From contig CALUUZ010000019.1 of the NCBI GenBank assembly GCA_944324075.1, positions 1-53,197 of the forward strand: a stretch of DNA of 53,197 bases, written 5' to 3'. Under the pieces are notes generated by a model. It had not been told where the DNA came from and ran no database searches. It saw only the letters and a program-made list of their open reading frames with translations. The DNA is from Candidatus Mailhella excrementigallinarum (GTDB lineage Bacteria; Desulfobacterota; Desulfovibrionia; Desulfovibrionales; Desulfovibrionaceae). The translations under genes were made by a program, and so were the position numbers. Numbering within the stretch: position 1 is the first letter of the stretch; each line of letters begins with the position of its first letter. Of the stretch, positions 8,092-17,766 are shown piece by piece.

Positions 8092-9201
8092 TTACGCCTT
8101 CGTCTGTGCGCACGGCCGGATTTCATCCCGCAGCCAGTCGAAAGGAATGGCCTGTCCCCGGGGAATGGCCGAAAGCTCAAGCGTGTGCCTGTATCCGGCG
8201 CGGGCCAGCAGCAGCCCGTTCCATGCCACCATGACGCCATTGTCAGTACACAACGCCGGAGAAGGCACATGCAGCTCCAGCCCCTCCTGCTCGGCCAGCT
8301 CCCTGAACACACGGCGCACGACACTGTTTGCGGCCACGCCTCCAGCCACGACGAGCGAACGAGGACGAAATACGGAAAGAGCGCGGCGCGCCTTGATCAC
8401 CAGAGTTTCCGCCACAGCCAGCAGATACGAGGCCGCCGCATCACACAGGAGTGAAGAAGCGCTGTCCAGCCGTTCCTTCGCCGGGCTTTTTCCCATGGGG
8501 AATCTGGCTTCGGGATGCCGTTCCAGCCATGTTGCCCCTGCCGTCTTCAGACCACTGAAACTGAAATCAAGATTGTCATTATGCGTATAAGGTCTCGGAA
8601 AAAGATTCGCATCAGCCTTTCCGCGCCTGCCCAGAGCATCCAGCAGCGCCCCGCCGGGATAGGGCAGCCCTGCCATTTTGGCAAACTTGTCGCAGGCCTC
8701 CCCTGCGGCGTCGTCCAGTGTCCGCCCCAGAACATCCATTTCCGCAGGCCCGTCCATACGGTACAAATGCGTGTGCCCGCCGGAAACCAGCACTCCAAGT
8801 GCAGGAAATTCCAGTTTTTTTTCCAAGCCTGCAACAAGGAGGTGCGCGTTGAGATGATTGACTCCGATGAGCGGAATGCCCCGCGCAAAGGCCAGAGCCT
8901 TGGCAAAGGCCACACCCACCAGCAGGCTGCCCAGTAATCCCGGGCCGCGCGTAACGGCAATGCAATCCACTCCGGCCCAGCCGGCCTCGGGGTCATCTTC
9001 CCAGCCGGCCCGCCGCCACAGTTCATCAAATAAAAGGGGCATCAGGCGCGCATGCTCTCGTGACGCCAGTTCCGGCACAACGCCGCCGAACAGCGCATGT
9101 ATGTCAATTTGCGTGGCCATGACGGAGGCAAGTATCCCTTCTTCATTGACCAGCGCCAGCGCGCTTTCATCGCAAGAGCTTTCCACCCCAAGCACAAGCA
9201 T
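8092..9201 (-). CDS. tsaD: tRNA N6-threonylcarbamoyladenosine transferase TsaD
   Basis: Transfers the threonylcarbamoyl group to A37 of ANN-decoding tRNAs, together with TsaB and TsaE in the cytoplasm. The 369-residue protein begins [16 protein letters not shown], has the conserved [12 protein letters not shown] segment, the [10 protein letters not shown] metal-binding histidines, and the [10 protein letters not shown] and FSGLKTA motifs of the ASKHA-type Kae1/Qri7 family. GGGAGG seven bases upstream fixes the start; an open frame continues 112 codons further upstream into fbp but has no such support. It lies 19 bp after fbp and is probably cotranscribed with it. Confidence 0.95.
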   Translation of the reverse strand: MLVLGVESSCDESALALVNEEGILASVMATQIDIHALFGGVVPELASREHARLMPLLFDELWRRAGWEDDPEAGWAGVDCIAVTRGPGLLGSLLVGVAFAKALAFARGIPLIGVNHLNAHLLVAGLEKKLEFPALGVLVSGGHTHLYRMDGPAEMDVLGRTLDDAAGEACDKFAKMAGLPYPGGALLDALGRRGKADANLFPRPYTHNDNLDFSFSGLKTAGATWLERHPEARFPMGKSPAKERLDSASSLLCDAAASYLLAVAETLVIKARRALSVFRPRSLVVAGGVAANSVVRRVFRELAEQEGLELHVPSPALCTDNGVMVAWNGLLLARAGYRHTLELSAIPRGQAIPFDWLRDEIRPCAQTKA

Positions 9202-9220
9202 GGGCGTACCTCCCGAAGAA

Positions 9221-10228
9221 TCAGCCGCGCCGCCGGTAAATGGCCGCCACTTTTTCCACATCGCGGGCGGACCCGATGAACAGCGGCGTGCGATCATGAA
9301 TCGCTTCGGGTTTCTTTTCAAGAATACAGCATGCCCCGTCGATGGCGAGTCCTCCTGCCTGTTCAGCAAGCAGCGCCAGAGGTGCGGCCTCGTACATGAG
9401 GCGCAGCTTGCCCTGCGGCCTGCGATCCTCGGCGGGGTACAGAAAGATGCCTCCGTACAGCATTGTGCGGTGGAAATCCGCGACCAGAGACCCCACATAA
9501 CGCAGCGAGTGGGGTTCATGATCTGCGGGGCGGGCAAAGGTGTCTACCGCTTCCCGCGCGTATTCGTCCCAGTGTGCATAGTATGCGCTGTTGACGGAAT
9601 AGATGGAACCCGTCTCGGGGATACGCATATCGGGATGCGACAGCAGAAACTCGCCGATGCTCGGATCAAGCGTAAATCCGTTTACCCCCTGTCCGGTGGA
9701 ATACACCAGCATGGTGGAGGGACCGTACACGAAGTAGCCTGCCGCCACCTGCTCCAGCCCCGGGCGCAGCAACTCTTCCTTCCGCACTTCGCCCCGGGCA
9801 TCCTCTGCTCGGCGGTATATGGAAAATATCGTGCCGATGCTGACGTTCACGTCAATATTCGAGGAGCCGTCCAGAGGATCGAAGAAAATGAGGTAACGCC
9901 CTCTCTCCCTGTTCTCCATGCCGGGGGAGAGAAGCAGCGGTTCTGCCAGCTCTTCGGAACCGAGCGCGCACACCGCGCCGCAGGCCCGCATGCGGTATAT
10001 GAGCACATTGTTGGCGAACTCGTCCAGCTTCTGCACGCGTTCGCCCTGCACATTGACCTCCCCCGTACCGCCAAGAATATCCACCAGCCCGGCCTGCTTC
10101 ACATTGCGGGAAATTATCTTGGCCGAAACAATCAGATCATGAAGCAATGCGGTGAACTGTCCCGTGGCGTGGGGGGAGTTGGTTTTCTGGGTGGAAAGCA
10201 GATGCTCGGTCACTGTGATTTCAGGCAT
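9221..10228 (-). CDS. fbp: fructose-1,6-bisphosphatase class 1
   Basis: Hydrolyses fructose 1,6-bisphosphate to fructose 6-phosphate in gluconeogenesis. The 335-residue protein carries the metal-binding [12 protein letters not shown] motif (DPLDGSS near 117-123), the LGSEEL acidic cluster, and the C-terminal [18 protein letters not shown] region typical of type I enzymes. The start is MPEITV, preceded by AGAGGAA; a TTG six codons upstream is in frame but overlaps that site. Immediately followed by tsaD. Confidence 0.95.
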   Translation of the reverse strand: MPEITVTEHLLSTQKTNSPHATGQFTALLHDLIVSAKIISRNVKQAGLVDILGGTGEVNVQGERVQKLDEFANNVLIYRMRACGAVCALGSEELAEPLLLSPGMENRERGRYLIFFDPLDGSSNIDVNVSIGTIFSIYRRAEDARGEVRKEELLRPGLEQVAAGYFVYGPSTMLVYSTGQGVNGFTLDPSIGEFLLSHPDMRIPETGSIYSVNSAYYAHWDEYAREAVDTFARPADHEPHSLRYVGSLVADFHRTMLYGGIFLYPAEDRRPQGKLRLMYEAAPLALLAEQAGGLAIDGACCILEKKPEAIHDRTPLFIGSARDVEKVAAIYRRRG

Positions 10229-10319
10229 GAACCATTCCTCTGGCAAAATATATGTTCAGTGTAAGTTCCCGCGAAAATTCACACGCTTTCTTCCTGCCCT
10301 GCCGGGCATCCCTTTTCGT

Positions 10320-11093
10320 TCAACGGGCAGGGCTGGCAATCACCAGAGGCATGCCGCCAAGGTAACGGACAACCCATACCATTGCGTCATCGCCTTCACC
10401 CGCCTGCCCGAAAGAACGCTCGCCCAGCAGGACATCCCAATCCTCTCCGGCAAGGGGCGTCTCGTCATACATGCGATCCCCCGACCATAGCGTCACCCCC
10501 GGAGCGCGCGCCACGATATCGCCGGACGCGTCGGCATATGGCAGCAGGGAACGAAAATCAAATGTCGCTACAAAAAAGCCTACAGCTTCGGCTTCGCGCA
10601 TGATCGGGCGTGCCAGCATGATTTCAGGCCCCAGCGGCGTATCCTGCACACAGGCGCGCAGGGCGCGCGTCGAACTCTTCGGAGGAACAGCCAGCAGCGG
10701 CGTATAGTCAAGCTGCTTCAGCTGAATGGAAGGAACCGCGGCAAACACGTTGGCGTCTCCGTCCAGAATCGTCACTCCGGAAAGCCAGGGAAAGCGGCGC
10801 AGGAGCATATCCGCCGCATTCTGATCCGGTACCCCCATAGCCTCCAGAGTGCGTTCCAGCCCTGTAAGCTGCCAGTCCAGCGCCATAAGACGGGAAGCCA
10901 GCCTGCTTTCCCCTTCCGGCAGGGCTTCGGCAGATGTCAGATCCAGCTTTACCGGTCGGTTGACATAGGTATAGTACAATCCGCTGGTTTTTTTCCAGGC
11001 CGAGGTCTCCGTCAAAGTACTGCAACCCGGCAGCAGAACGAGCATACAGGCCGGCACGGCACACTTGAAAACGAGACGAAAAAAAACACGCAC
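10320..11093 (-). CDS. putative lipoprotein with Cache-like sensor domain
   Basis: I do not recognise a named family. The 257-residue product starts at GTG, with AGGAG six bases upstream, and has a lipoprotein signal ending LLPGC (lipidated Cys24). The body alternates strands and helices in a way that recalls periplasmic Cache/PAS sensor folds, for example SGVTILDGDANVFAAVPS and a later AVGFFVATFDF strand pair, but there is no transmembrane anchor or output domain. It follows the TPR gene by 22 bp, suggesting an operon with the TPR and FtsB-like proteins, hence a possible envelope or division role. That role is inference. Confidence 0.6.
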   Translation of the reverse strand: MRVFFRLVFKCAVPACMLVLLPGCSTLTETSAWKKTSGLYYTYVNRPVKLDLTSAEALPEGESRLASRLMALDWQLTGLERTLEAMGVPDQNAADMLLRRFPWLSGVTILDGDANVFAAVPSIQLKQLDYTPLLAVPPKSSTRALRACVQDTPLGPEIMLARPIMREAEAVGFFVATFDFRSLLPYADASGDIVARAPGVTLWSGDRMYDETPLAGEDWDVLLGERSFGQAGEGDDAMVWVVRYLGGMPLVIASPAR

Positions 11094-11115
11094 AGAGAAC
11101 TCCTGCTGAGGGCCG

Positions 11116-12447
11116 CTAACGGGCCCGATTTTCCAGACGAACGGCCAGCTTTTCCAGCATATCCAAAATTCCCCGCGATGAAGAGGCATCCACCGCGCGC
11201 ACCTGAACGGAACTTCCGCCCGACATGGCATCCGGTCCTGAAGCGTGGGCAGGGACCACGGCAGAGGTGAAGGAAGAACTCGCGGTAGCAGATGCGGCCA
11301 CGGGAGAAATCCCCGCATGGGACGTGCTCAGGGAAACGGAAGCACCGCCCAGGGCCGCGCGCAGGCTGTCCAGCCGCCGATAAATGGCCGGCAGGTCTTC
11401 CGGCAGCGCCGCTCCCGCCAGTTCCTCATAAATGTCGATGGCGCCGCGCAGATCTCCCTGTTCGGCCAGAATCTCTGCCATGGAACGGGTACGCAGCGAA
11501 CATTTTCCCTCGGTCGTCTCTTTCGCGTCGGATGCGGCTTCCGCCGGAACGCCGCATTTCTCCTCCTCCGCTCCATCCCTGCCGGAACCGCTCCTGAAAT
11601 CGTCAAGCTCACGCGCGGCCTCACGCAACGCGGCCAGCTCCACATCTTCCCCGGACGCCTCACCGGAAGCGTGGACGGAAAGTTCATCCGGCGCGATTCG
11701 GTCTCCCGCTGCAGCAGACACCGCCGCCGGAACTTCAACTGAATCTCCGGCGGAAAGGACCTGAACAGGGAAACTTTCTTCACGGGGCAGAACATCATCG
11801 CCAGACGCCACGGTTCCGACGGATTCCTCAGCCACGCCAGTTTCAAGAGCTTCCTCCGCGTCCCCCTGCACGCCGGCTTCCGGCTCCACCTTCTGCGGCA
11901 GAGCCCCCGGCTTTCCGCCGGATGCAGAACGCTGCATGGCGCGCAGTCCGGCGGAAAGCACCTCTGCCAGCGTCACGCTGGAATTGCGCAGCAAGGCCCC
12001 AAGCAACCCAAGGGACGCCGACAGGTCCGCCTGGGCTCCCTCCGCGGCGGAAAGTTCACTCCAGGCATCCCAGAATCCGGGATACTCCCTGAACAGAACG
12101 GCAAGGCGCGCCACCTCGGCGCCGCACTCGGCAGGATGTCCGCCCTTATGCAGCACATCTATCAGCAAGAGACGCGCCTCAATGAACTCGGGATGAGCTT
12201 CCAGCCCGCGCCTCAATACAGCAGCCGCCTCATCGGAGCAGCCCTGCTCGACGAGCAGACGGGCAAACGGCAGGAAGACCCTGGAACCTGGCTCAAGCTC
12301 CAGCACCTCGCGATACCAGTTAATCTTCTCCCTCTTCACGGCCTCACCGAGGGAGGTGCTTCCTTCTCCTGACTCCCGCGCGGGCTGAGGCGCCGAGAGG
12401 GAATCTCGATCCTGTCCGTCAGGGAACGCGTCATTCGGGGTGTTCAT
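11116..12447 (-). CDS. tetratricopeptide repeat protein with acidic disordered middle
   Basis: Protein of 443 residues, function unknown. After a polar N-terminus it has TPR-like helices (WYREVLELEPGSRVFLPFAR, then a repeat with AAAVLRRGLEAHPEFIEARL), a long Ser/Ala/Glu-rich low-complexity stretch in the middle, and another TPR-like unit near the C-terminus (AEILAEQGDLRGAIDIYEEL). The start MNTPND has AGGAG nine bases upstream and overlaps the end of the FtsB-like gene by 17 bases, so translation is coupled. Probably a scaffold protein; partners are likely the adjacent lipoprotein or division protein. Confidence 0.7.
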   Translation of the reverse strand: MNTPNDAFPDGQDRDSLSAPQPARESGEGSTSLGEAVKREKINWYREVLELEPGSRVFLPFARLLVEQGCSDEAAAVLRRGLEAHPEFIEARLLLIDVLHKGGHPAECGAEVARLAVLFREYPGFWDAWSELSAAEGAQADLSASLGLLGALLRNSSVTLAEVLSAGLRAMQRSASGGKPGALPQKVEPEAGVQGDAEEALETGVAEESVGTVASGDDVLPREESFPVQVLSAGDSVEVPAAVSAAAGDRIAPDELSVHASGEASGEDVELAALREAARELDDFRSGSGRDGAEEEKCGVPAEAASDAKETTEGKCSLRTRSMAEILAEQGDLRGAIDIYEELAGAALPEDLPAIYRRLDSLRAALGGASVSLSTSHAGISPVAASATASSSFTSAVVPAHASGPDAMSGGSSVQVRAVDASSSRGILDMLEKLAVRLENRAR

Positions 12448-12796
12448 CCGTTCCGGCTCCTGTCCATGGGGAGTTTTCCTCCCCGGCGTCATCGAAGAGA
12501 TAAAGGATCTCGTCATTGCGCACATAGTTGAGGCGCTGTCTGATTATCTTTTCCATATATGCCGGGTCGGTCTGTAAAAGACGTATTTCCAGACTGAGTT
12601 CCGCCCTGCGCTTGTCCAGGCCGGACAGCTCCGCGAAAAGGGCATTCTGCAGGCCCTTGAGGTTCCGCCATTCTCCCACGCTCTGATCGCCCCACATCAG
12701 ACGAACCGCCAGGGTGGCGTTCATGAAGAGCGCCAGGGCGAGAATGGCAAAGCGCCAGAAAAAGGAGAGCGAAGAACCGCCGTCTCGACCACTCAT
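12431..12796 (-). CDS. FtsB/DivIC-like septum formation protein
   Basis: Small bitopic membrane protein of 121 residues, likely a member of the FtsB/DivIC septum initiator family that bridges FtsL and FtsQ at the division site. It has a short cytoplasmic N-terminus, one transmembrane segment (about residues 12-32), a coiled coil (LKGLQNALFAELSGLDKRRAEL) and the family-typical DPAYMEKIIRQRLNYVRNDEI region that ends FtsB-like proteins. The C-terminal 20 residues are disordered. It begins the FtsB-TPR-lipoprotein gene set. Confidence 0.75.
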   Translation of the reverse strand: MSGRDGGSSLSFFWRFAILALALFMNATLAVRLMWGDQSVGEWRNLKGLQNALFAELSGLDKRRAELSLEIRLLQTDPAYMEKIIRQRLNYVRNDEILYLFDDAGEENSPWTGAGTDEHPE

Positions 12797-12829
12797 GTCT
12801 GAATCCCCTGCGATACAAGCCCCTTTTCG

Positions 12830-13465
12830 TCAGGACGCTTTCTGACGGGAATGTTCCGGGGAGGACGGCGCATCGGCCGCATCGCTCCGGGACAGGCTCC
12901 AGTCGCAGTAAAAACGATAAAAATAATTAACGCCCGATATTATCGTGAGAATCAACGCGATGTAAAGGATAAAAATCCCGACGCCGTGCACAGGCAGCCC
13001 CCAGAAAGAATAGTGAATCAGCAAAGGGACAATCGCCACAATCTGAAGCACGGTCTTCCACTTGCCGTACCTGTCCGCCGCGATGACCACGCCGTGATCC
13101 GCGGCGACGGCTCTCAGCCCGGTCACAGCCAGCTCGCGCACGATGACGAGAATGGTCACCCATGCGGGCACCCAGCCCAGCGCCACCATCTGCACCAGCA
13201 CCGAGCAGATGAGCAGCTTGTCAGCCAGAGGATCAAGAAACTTCCCGAATGTGGTGACCATACCTTCACGGCGGGCGATATACCCGTCCAGAAAGTCGCT
13301 GAGCGAAGCAAGCACGAACAGTACCGCGGCAATCCAGCACAGCAGGGGGCGGGGAAAATGCATCAGGACAACAATGGGCAGAACCGCTCCGATGCGGAGC
13401 AGGGTAATCCGGTTAGCCCAGTTGAGACGCTTTATGTGCGTCCAGAGCGACAGGAGGGAAGCCAT
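12830..13465 (-). CDS. pgsA: CDP-diacylglycerol-glycerol-3-phosphate phosphatidyltransferase
   Basis: Integral membrane enzyme making phosphatidylglycerol phosphate from CDP-diacylglycerol and glycerol 3-phosphate. The 211-residue protein has the CDP-alcohol phosphotransferase signature SDFLDGYIARREG followed by GKFLDPLADK, and several transmembrane helices. I start at MASLLSL, where AAGGAAT is correctly placed; the open frame extends 34 codons upstream with poor support. It sits upstream of the FtsB-like gene on the same strand with a 33-bp gap. Confidence 0.9.
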   Translation of the reverse strand: MASLLSLWTHIKRLNWANRITLLRIGAVLPIVVLMHFPRPLLCWIAAVLFVLASLSDFLDGYIARREGMVTTFGKFLDPLADKLLICSVLVQMVALGWVPAWVTILVIVRELAVTGLRAVAADHGVVIAADRYGKWKTVLQIVAIVPLLIHYSFWGLPVHGVGIFILYIALILTIISGVNYFYRFYCDWSLSRSDAADAPSSPEHSRQKAS

Positions 13466-13662
13466 GGCGTATTCCTTAAAAATCTTCCCGGAATATCCGG
13501 CAAAAACATTTCGGCCTGATCTGTCGAGCCGTGAGGCACGCTCCGCCCTGCGGCGGATGCCGCGCAATTTTCCCCGCAGCCCGAGAAAGCATGCATAGGG
13601 TTTTCATCGAGACGCCGTTTTGTCAATCCATTTTTCTCTCCGACAGAAGGGACGGCAGCCGG

Positions 13663-14325
13663 TCATTTCTGGCTCCAGCCGCAATTTCCCACCAGATCGA
13701 CGAAAGCCACCGAACCGCAGTCCTCCATGTTTACCCGTCCGTTTTCCTTGCGGACGCGAACGAGTCTCTGGGCTCCCCGCTGTCTGCCCGCCGGGATGAC
13801 CATAACGCCGGGATCAGCCAGCTGTTCCGCCAGAGCTTCGGGAATGCCGGGCCCCCCCGCCGCCACGATGATCCGGTCAAAGGGAGCCATCTCCGGCCAG
13901 CCCAGCGTCCCATCGGAGAGCAGCGTGCGTATGTTATGCATGCCAAGCGACGTCAGGCGCTCCCGCGCCTCCATGTACAGCGGGCGCAGACGCTCCACGC
14001 TGAATACGGTGAGCCCCATACGGTACAGCACGGCGGCCTGATACCCCGATCCGGTGCCCACTTCCAGCACGCTCATGCCGGGTTCCGCCTCCAGCATCTG
14101 GCACATGCGCCCGACGACCCATGGCTGGGAAATGGTCTGCCCGTGCCCTATGGGCAGAGGCCTGTCGTCATAGGCGGTGGGAACAAGCCCCTCCGGCACA
14201 AAAAAATGCCGGGGCAGGCTTCCCATGGCCTCCAGCACCCGGGCATCCCGGATGCCTCTGGCGACCAGCTGCTCGCGCACCATGCGCTGACGGGGTATGC
14301 GGTAATCCATATCTGCAAAGTGCAT
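13663..14325 (-). CDS. pcm: protein-L-isoaspartate O-methyltransferase
   Basis: Repairs damaged proteins by methylating L-isoaspartyl residues with S-adenosylmethionine. The 220-residue protein shows the family motifs: RHFFVPEG, a [17 protein letters not shown] stretch before the fold, the SAM-binding [14 protein letters not shown] loop, and [11 protein letters not shown]. The start MHFADMDYR is preceded by AAAGGA and gives a normal length; other in-frame ATGs upstream are possible. It is convergent with nothing and divergent from the CBS gene. Confidence 0.92.
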   Translation of the reverse strand: MHFADMDYRIPRQRMVREQLVARGIRDARVLEAMGSLPRHFFVPEGLVPTAYDDRPLPIGHGQTISQPWVVGRMCQMLEAEPGMSVLEVGTGSGYQAAVLYRMGLTVFSVERLRPLYMEARERLTSLGMHNIRTLLSDGTLGWPEMAPFDRIIVAAGGPGIPEALAEQLADPGVMVIPAGRQRGAQRLVRVRKENGRVNMEDCGSVAFVDLVGNCGWSQK

Positions 14326-14518
14326 GTTGTCTCTGTCCTTTGTCTCGTCCGTCCTCATTCCGGCCGGACCCCGCCGAAGAGCGTCACCCGCCTCGTTCCC
14401 CTTGACGGGGACATCCGGATGGGCCACTATAGCTGGTAATTATCCAGACTTCAAATCCTTCCGCCGCTTCGGCGGCGTACAGAGCCGGCCTCCGGCCTCC
14501 ACGGACAAGGAGTGTCCC

Positions 14519-14941
14519 ATGCATCATGTTTCCGAACTCATGATAGATACCGTTTTCACCCTGCAGCCGTCAGACACCCTGAACGACGCGCGCACGCTCA
14601 TGAAGCTCGCGAAGATCCGCAATACCCCGGTAACCGATGATGAAGGCAACTTTGTGGGCCTTATCACCAATCGGGATCTTCTGGCCTGCACCATTTCCAG
14701 GCTCGCGGACATTGACGAAAAGGTTCAGGAGGAAATCGACACCGCCATCCGCGTTTCGGATGTCATGCAGTGCGATGTGGACTGCGTGACCCCGGATACC
14801 CCGCTGCGCGAAGCCGCCAGACTGCTGTTCGAGCACAAGTGCGGCTGCCTCCCAGTCCTGGACGGACGCAAGCTGGTAGGGATTCTGACCGAGGCGGACT
14901 TTCTGCGTCTTGCCATGATCCTGCTGGACAAAAATATCTGA
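14519..14941 (+). CDS. CBS domain pair protein
   Basis: Stand-alone pair of CBS domains, 140 residues, which usually bind adenine nucleotides and regulate partner proteins. CBS1 covers about residues 1-65 (VSELMIDTVFTLQPSD, then a VGLITNRDLL strand) and CBS2 about 75-140 (VSDVMQCDVDCVTPDTPLREA, then LVGILTEADFLRLAM). AAGGAG seven bases upstream fixes the start. It is followed after 57 bp by the M23 peptidase gene; a shared operon is possible but no functional link is visible. Confidence 0.85.
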   Translation: MHHVSELMIDTVFTLQPSDTLNDARTLMKLAKIRNTPVTDDEGNFVGLITNRDLLACTISRLADIDEKVQEEIDTAIRVSDVMQCDVDCVTPDTPLREAARLLFEHKCGCLPVLDGRKLVGILTEADFLRLAMILLDKNI

Positions 14942-14998
14942 CGCCCGCTGAAGCAACCCTGAAACATTCCCGGCGAACCATATTTCGCCTCTTTCGCC

Positions 14999-16327
14999 AT
15001 GAGAAAAAAATCGACCCTTCGTTTTTCACACATTTTTCTGCTGTTCTGCCTCGCCCTTGCGGGGGCGGGGGCTTACACGCTCCTGCATGACATGGCCGGC
15101 CCGGTTATTGCACTCGTTCCTGAAAGCCCGGAACGCCTCGGCCCGGCCCAGCCTCTTGAGCTGAGCCTCTCCGACGATTCCGGACTGCGCTCCGTTCAGG
15201 TCACAGTGCGCCGGGGAGGCAGGGCCATGACCGTGCTGCGCCGTGACTTTCCCAAGGATGTCAGGGAGGCGAAACTGAACTTCGACCTGAGCGAGACCCG
15301 TCTGCCCGACGGCGCCTTCGAACTGGAGATCAAGGCCCGCGACGCTGCATTCGCCGGATTCGGAGCGGGCAACTCCTCCACCCTCACCCTTCCCGTGCGG
15401 ATGGATACCCAGCCTCCGCGCATCGCCGTGCGTACGGTTCCGCCCGCCATACGCCGGGGAGGCAGCGCTCTTATTGTCTATACCGTAAACAAGGATGTGC
15501 GGGAAACCGGCGTCCGCTCCGAGGATCTTTTCTTCCCGGCCTACAAACAGGCCGACGGCTCCTGGGCATGCCTGTTCGCCTTCCCCTACCAGAAAACCAC
15601 GGCCACCTACTTGCCGGAAATCATGGCAAAAGACGACGCGGGCAATATTACGTCCAGCCGTCTTCTGATTAATGCCATCGGACGTGACTTCTCTTCGGAT
15701 ACACTTCCCATCAGCGAAAAGTTCCTGAGCATGAAATCCGCCGAACTCGCCCGGCTCTGCCCTGAAAAGCCGGATGCTCCCACGTTGGAGCAGTATATCT
15801 GCGTCAACAATGGGGAACGCCTGCGCAATGACGCGAAGCTGCTTGAGCTGGGCCAGACCAGCAACCCGTCTTTTCTGTGGAAGGGCAAATTCCAGCATCT
15901 GCCCCGTTCAGCCGTCAAGGCCAACTTCGGGGACGCCCGCACCTATACCTCCGGAGGCAAGAAAATAGATCATCAGGTTCATACCGGTCTGGATCTCGCT
16001 TCCGTGGCCCGCGCCGAAGTGCCCGCCGCCAATGCCGGACGGGTGATTTTTACGGAGGAACTCGGCATTTACGGCAATATTGCAGTGATCGATCACGGGC
16101 TGGGACTCATGACTCTGTACTCCCATCTCAGTGAATTCCGGGTCAAGCCGGGGGACGAGGTAAAGGCGGGGCAGACCGTGGGGACTACCGGCATCACCGG
16201 CCTTGCGGCGGGCGACCATGTCCATTTCGGCGTGCTGGTTTCCGGAGTGCCTGTTCAGCCTCTGGAATGGCTGGATGCCAAATGGGTGCAGAACAACATC
16301 TCCAGTCGCTTGAAAAGTGGACGCTGA
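14999..16327 (+). CDS. membrane-anchored M23 family metallopeptidase
   Basis: Putative peptidoglycan-processing endopeptidase or a regulator of one, anchored in the inner membrane by a single N-terminal helix (about residues 9-27) and acting in the periplasm. The middle 250 residues form Ig-like beta domains. The C-terminal domain is an M23/LytM fold with a complete zinc set: His328 and Asp332 of HTGLD, and the HVHFG motif (His407, His409). An intact site suggests an active enzyme rather than an EnvC/NlpD-like activator. There is no strong ribosome binding site; a small GGCGAA/TTCGCC inverted repeat lies just before the start. Confidence 0.87.
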   Translation: MRKKSTLRFSHIFLLFCLALAGAGAYTLLHDMAGPVIALVPESPERLGPAQPLELSLSDDSGLRSVQVTVRRGGRAMTVLRRDFPKDVREAKLNFDLSETRLPDGAFELEIKARDAAFAGFGAGNSSTLTLPVRMDTQPPRIAVRTVPPAIRRGGSALIVYTVNKDVRETGVRSEDLFFPAYKQADGSWACLFAFPYQKTTATYLPEIMAKDDAGNITSSRLLINAIGRDFSSDTLPISEKFLSMKSAELARLCPEKPDAPTLEQYICVNNGERLRNDAKLLELGQTSNPSFLWKGKFQHLPRSAVKANFGDARTYTSGGKKIDHQVHTGLDLASVARAEVPAANAGRVIFTEELGIYGNIAVIDHGLGLMTLYSHLSEFRVKPGDEVKAGQTVGTTGITGLAAGDHVHFGVLVSGVPVQPLEWLDAKWVQNNISSRLKSGR

Positions 16328-16358
16328 ACCGCTTTTTACGCATCATCCCGGTGAGTTC

Positions 16359-16463
16359 GGAGCATTTTGCCCCGACTCCGCTCGACTCCGGGGTGCAAGG
16401 CAAGACTCCGGTGAGCCGAAACGTGCGGGTCAGAACCCAGGGTTCCGGCTGACAGATGCATTC
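16359..16463. repeat. AGAGC-family repeat, diverged copy
   Basis: Begins GGAGCATTTT and continues with CTCCGGTGAGCCGAAAC, TGCGGGTCAGAACCCAGG and GGCTGACAGATGC, which align with the GGAGGCGTGAAACCTGCGGG and CTGGCCGGCAGATAT parts of the intact copy at 43562-43741. The central palindromic module is missing. Confidence 0.5.
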
Positions 16464-16472
16464 AGCAGCAAC

Positions 16473-16594
16473 ATACTTTCGTACCATATCATAAATGGTT
16501 GAATACTTTCGTATTCAATGCCGGCCCGGTTCGCCGAAAAGGCGGTTTCGGCCCGTTCGCGACGGCTCGTATTCCGCAATTCGGAATACGAGCC
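16473..16594. repeat. nested palindromes and direct repeat in intergenic DNA
   Basis: ATACTTTCGTA occurs at 16473-16483 and 16503-16513. The second sits inside the palindrome GAATAC-TTTC-GTATTC (16501-16516). Fifty bases later a 13-bp perfect stem (16564-16576 with 16582-16594, loop CAATT) contains the same GTATTC/GAATAC core. No T-tract follows, so a terminator is unlikely. Confidence 0.55.
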
Positions 16595-16696
16595 GAAAAC
16601 CGGGATTTTCCACTTCCCCTGAACAGGTCATGACAGGAAAAAACGCAGGAGCCGATGTTTTCCCGACATCGGCGCGAAACAGGGCAACAGGGGAAA

Positions 16697-17431
16697 ATGT
16701 CATTCATGGGGAATATCATGCGCTATATCATCAATCCGGAAGTCTTCCGCATCTACCCTGCGTTCCGCCGTGCCGTTCTGATAGCACGCGGCATGGATAA
16801 CAGCCGTGAGCATCCTGATGTTCTTGCCTTTCTGCGTGAATGCGAAGAGGCCGTCCGCCGTGACGAAGTTCTGGCCGCACCGTATGAACACCCCCTCCTG
16901 CACCCCTGGGCGGAGGCATTTTCCTCCATGCATCTCAATCCCAAGCGTTATCCGCCCTCGGTCATCAACCTGATCAGGCGCGTGCGCAAGGGGGCCGAAC
17001 TGCCGTACGTCAATACGCTGGTAGCGCTGTTCAACTGCATGAGCCTGCGCCGTCTTATCCCCTGCGGAGGCGACGATCTCGACGTCGTTGCCGGAGACCT
17101 TGTTCTCACCTTTGCAACCGGGGAAGAATGCTATGTGCCTCTGGCCCAGCCCGATGTGCTGGAACACCCTCCCGCGGGTGAAATCATCTATATGGATTCC
17201 GGAAGCCGGGATGTATTCTGCCGCGCCTGGTGCTGGAAAAACGGCGATCGCAGCAAGCTCCGGTCCTCCACCTCCCGTGCGGCCATCAATCTGGACATGC
17301 TGACGAAAAATGCGGAAAAGGAACTTCCCGCCGCGGCGGAAGAACTCGCCGCTCAACTGCGTGAATGGGGCGGCGCTGAGGTGGAAATCCACTACCTTTC
17401 GCCGGAAGTCCCCTCCTTCCGCATTGCCTGA
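16697..17431 (+). CDS. B3/B4 tRNA-binding domain protein
   Basis: The product of about 244 residues resembles the stand-alone B3/B4 proteins related to the beta subunit of phenylalanyl-tRNA synthetase, which are thought to bind or edit aminoacyl-tRNA. The match rests on the IINPEVFRIYPAFRRAVLIA N-terminus, the LPYVNTLVALFNCMSLRRLIP middle, and a GGDDLDVVAGDLVL stretch. AGGGG lies close before the ATG at 16697; MRYIINPEV at 16718 is an alternative start that fits the family slightly better. A palindrome-rich intergenic region precedes it. Confidence 0.7.
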   Translation: MSFMGNIMRYIINPEVFRIYPAFRRAVLIARGMDNSREHPDVLAFLRECEEAVRRDEVLAAPYEHPLLHPWAEAFSSMHLNPKRYPPSVINLIRRVRKGAELPYVNTLVALFNCMSLRRLIPCGGDDLDVVAGDLVLTFATGEECYVPLAQPDVLEHPPAGEIIYMDSGSRDVFCRAWCWKNGDRSKLRSSTSRAAINLDMLTKNAEKELPAAAEELAAQLREWGGAEVEIHYLSPEVPSFRIA

Positions 17432-17766
17432 CGCTTCCACCGCATTCAGCCGGAGCATGTCGCTCCAGCCCGCAGGCTTCAGTCTGAAACCGGAGCCGTG
17501 GACTGCATCAAGGTTTCTGCCGCATGCCCATGCGGCAGAACGTCGTCACTTCATATCTGCTGCCGCCCGCGCTTCCGACGGTCAAAAAGTCCCAATACCA
17601 CTCTGCGGCAGAGCAGAAACATAACACCTGATCTTATTTTTATTATCCACAGAATTCACTTTGGTCAAGTTTTCCGTTCTTCTTGCGTGCGGAGGTTTTG
17701 ACGCGCTATAAGAAGGGCTTCCCCCTTTCCGGGTTCAGTCTCCCGATGGGGTACAAGGAGAGTTTC
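17432..17766. other. intergenic region before the dehydrogenase gene
   Basis: No gene is seen. It contains fragments of the dispersed repeat (GCAGGCTTCAGTCTGAAACC near 17480) and a small hairpin TGCCGCATGcccATGCGGCA near 17518. An AT-rich stretch at 17620-17660 probably holds the promoter of the downstream dehydrogenase, but I cannot assign boxes. Confidence 0.4.

Noticed and set aside
13598-13626. Leftward TTGACA upstream of pgsA
   Set aside because: The sequence 16-18 bases away is AAACCC-like, not a usable -10 box.
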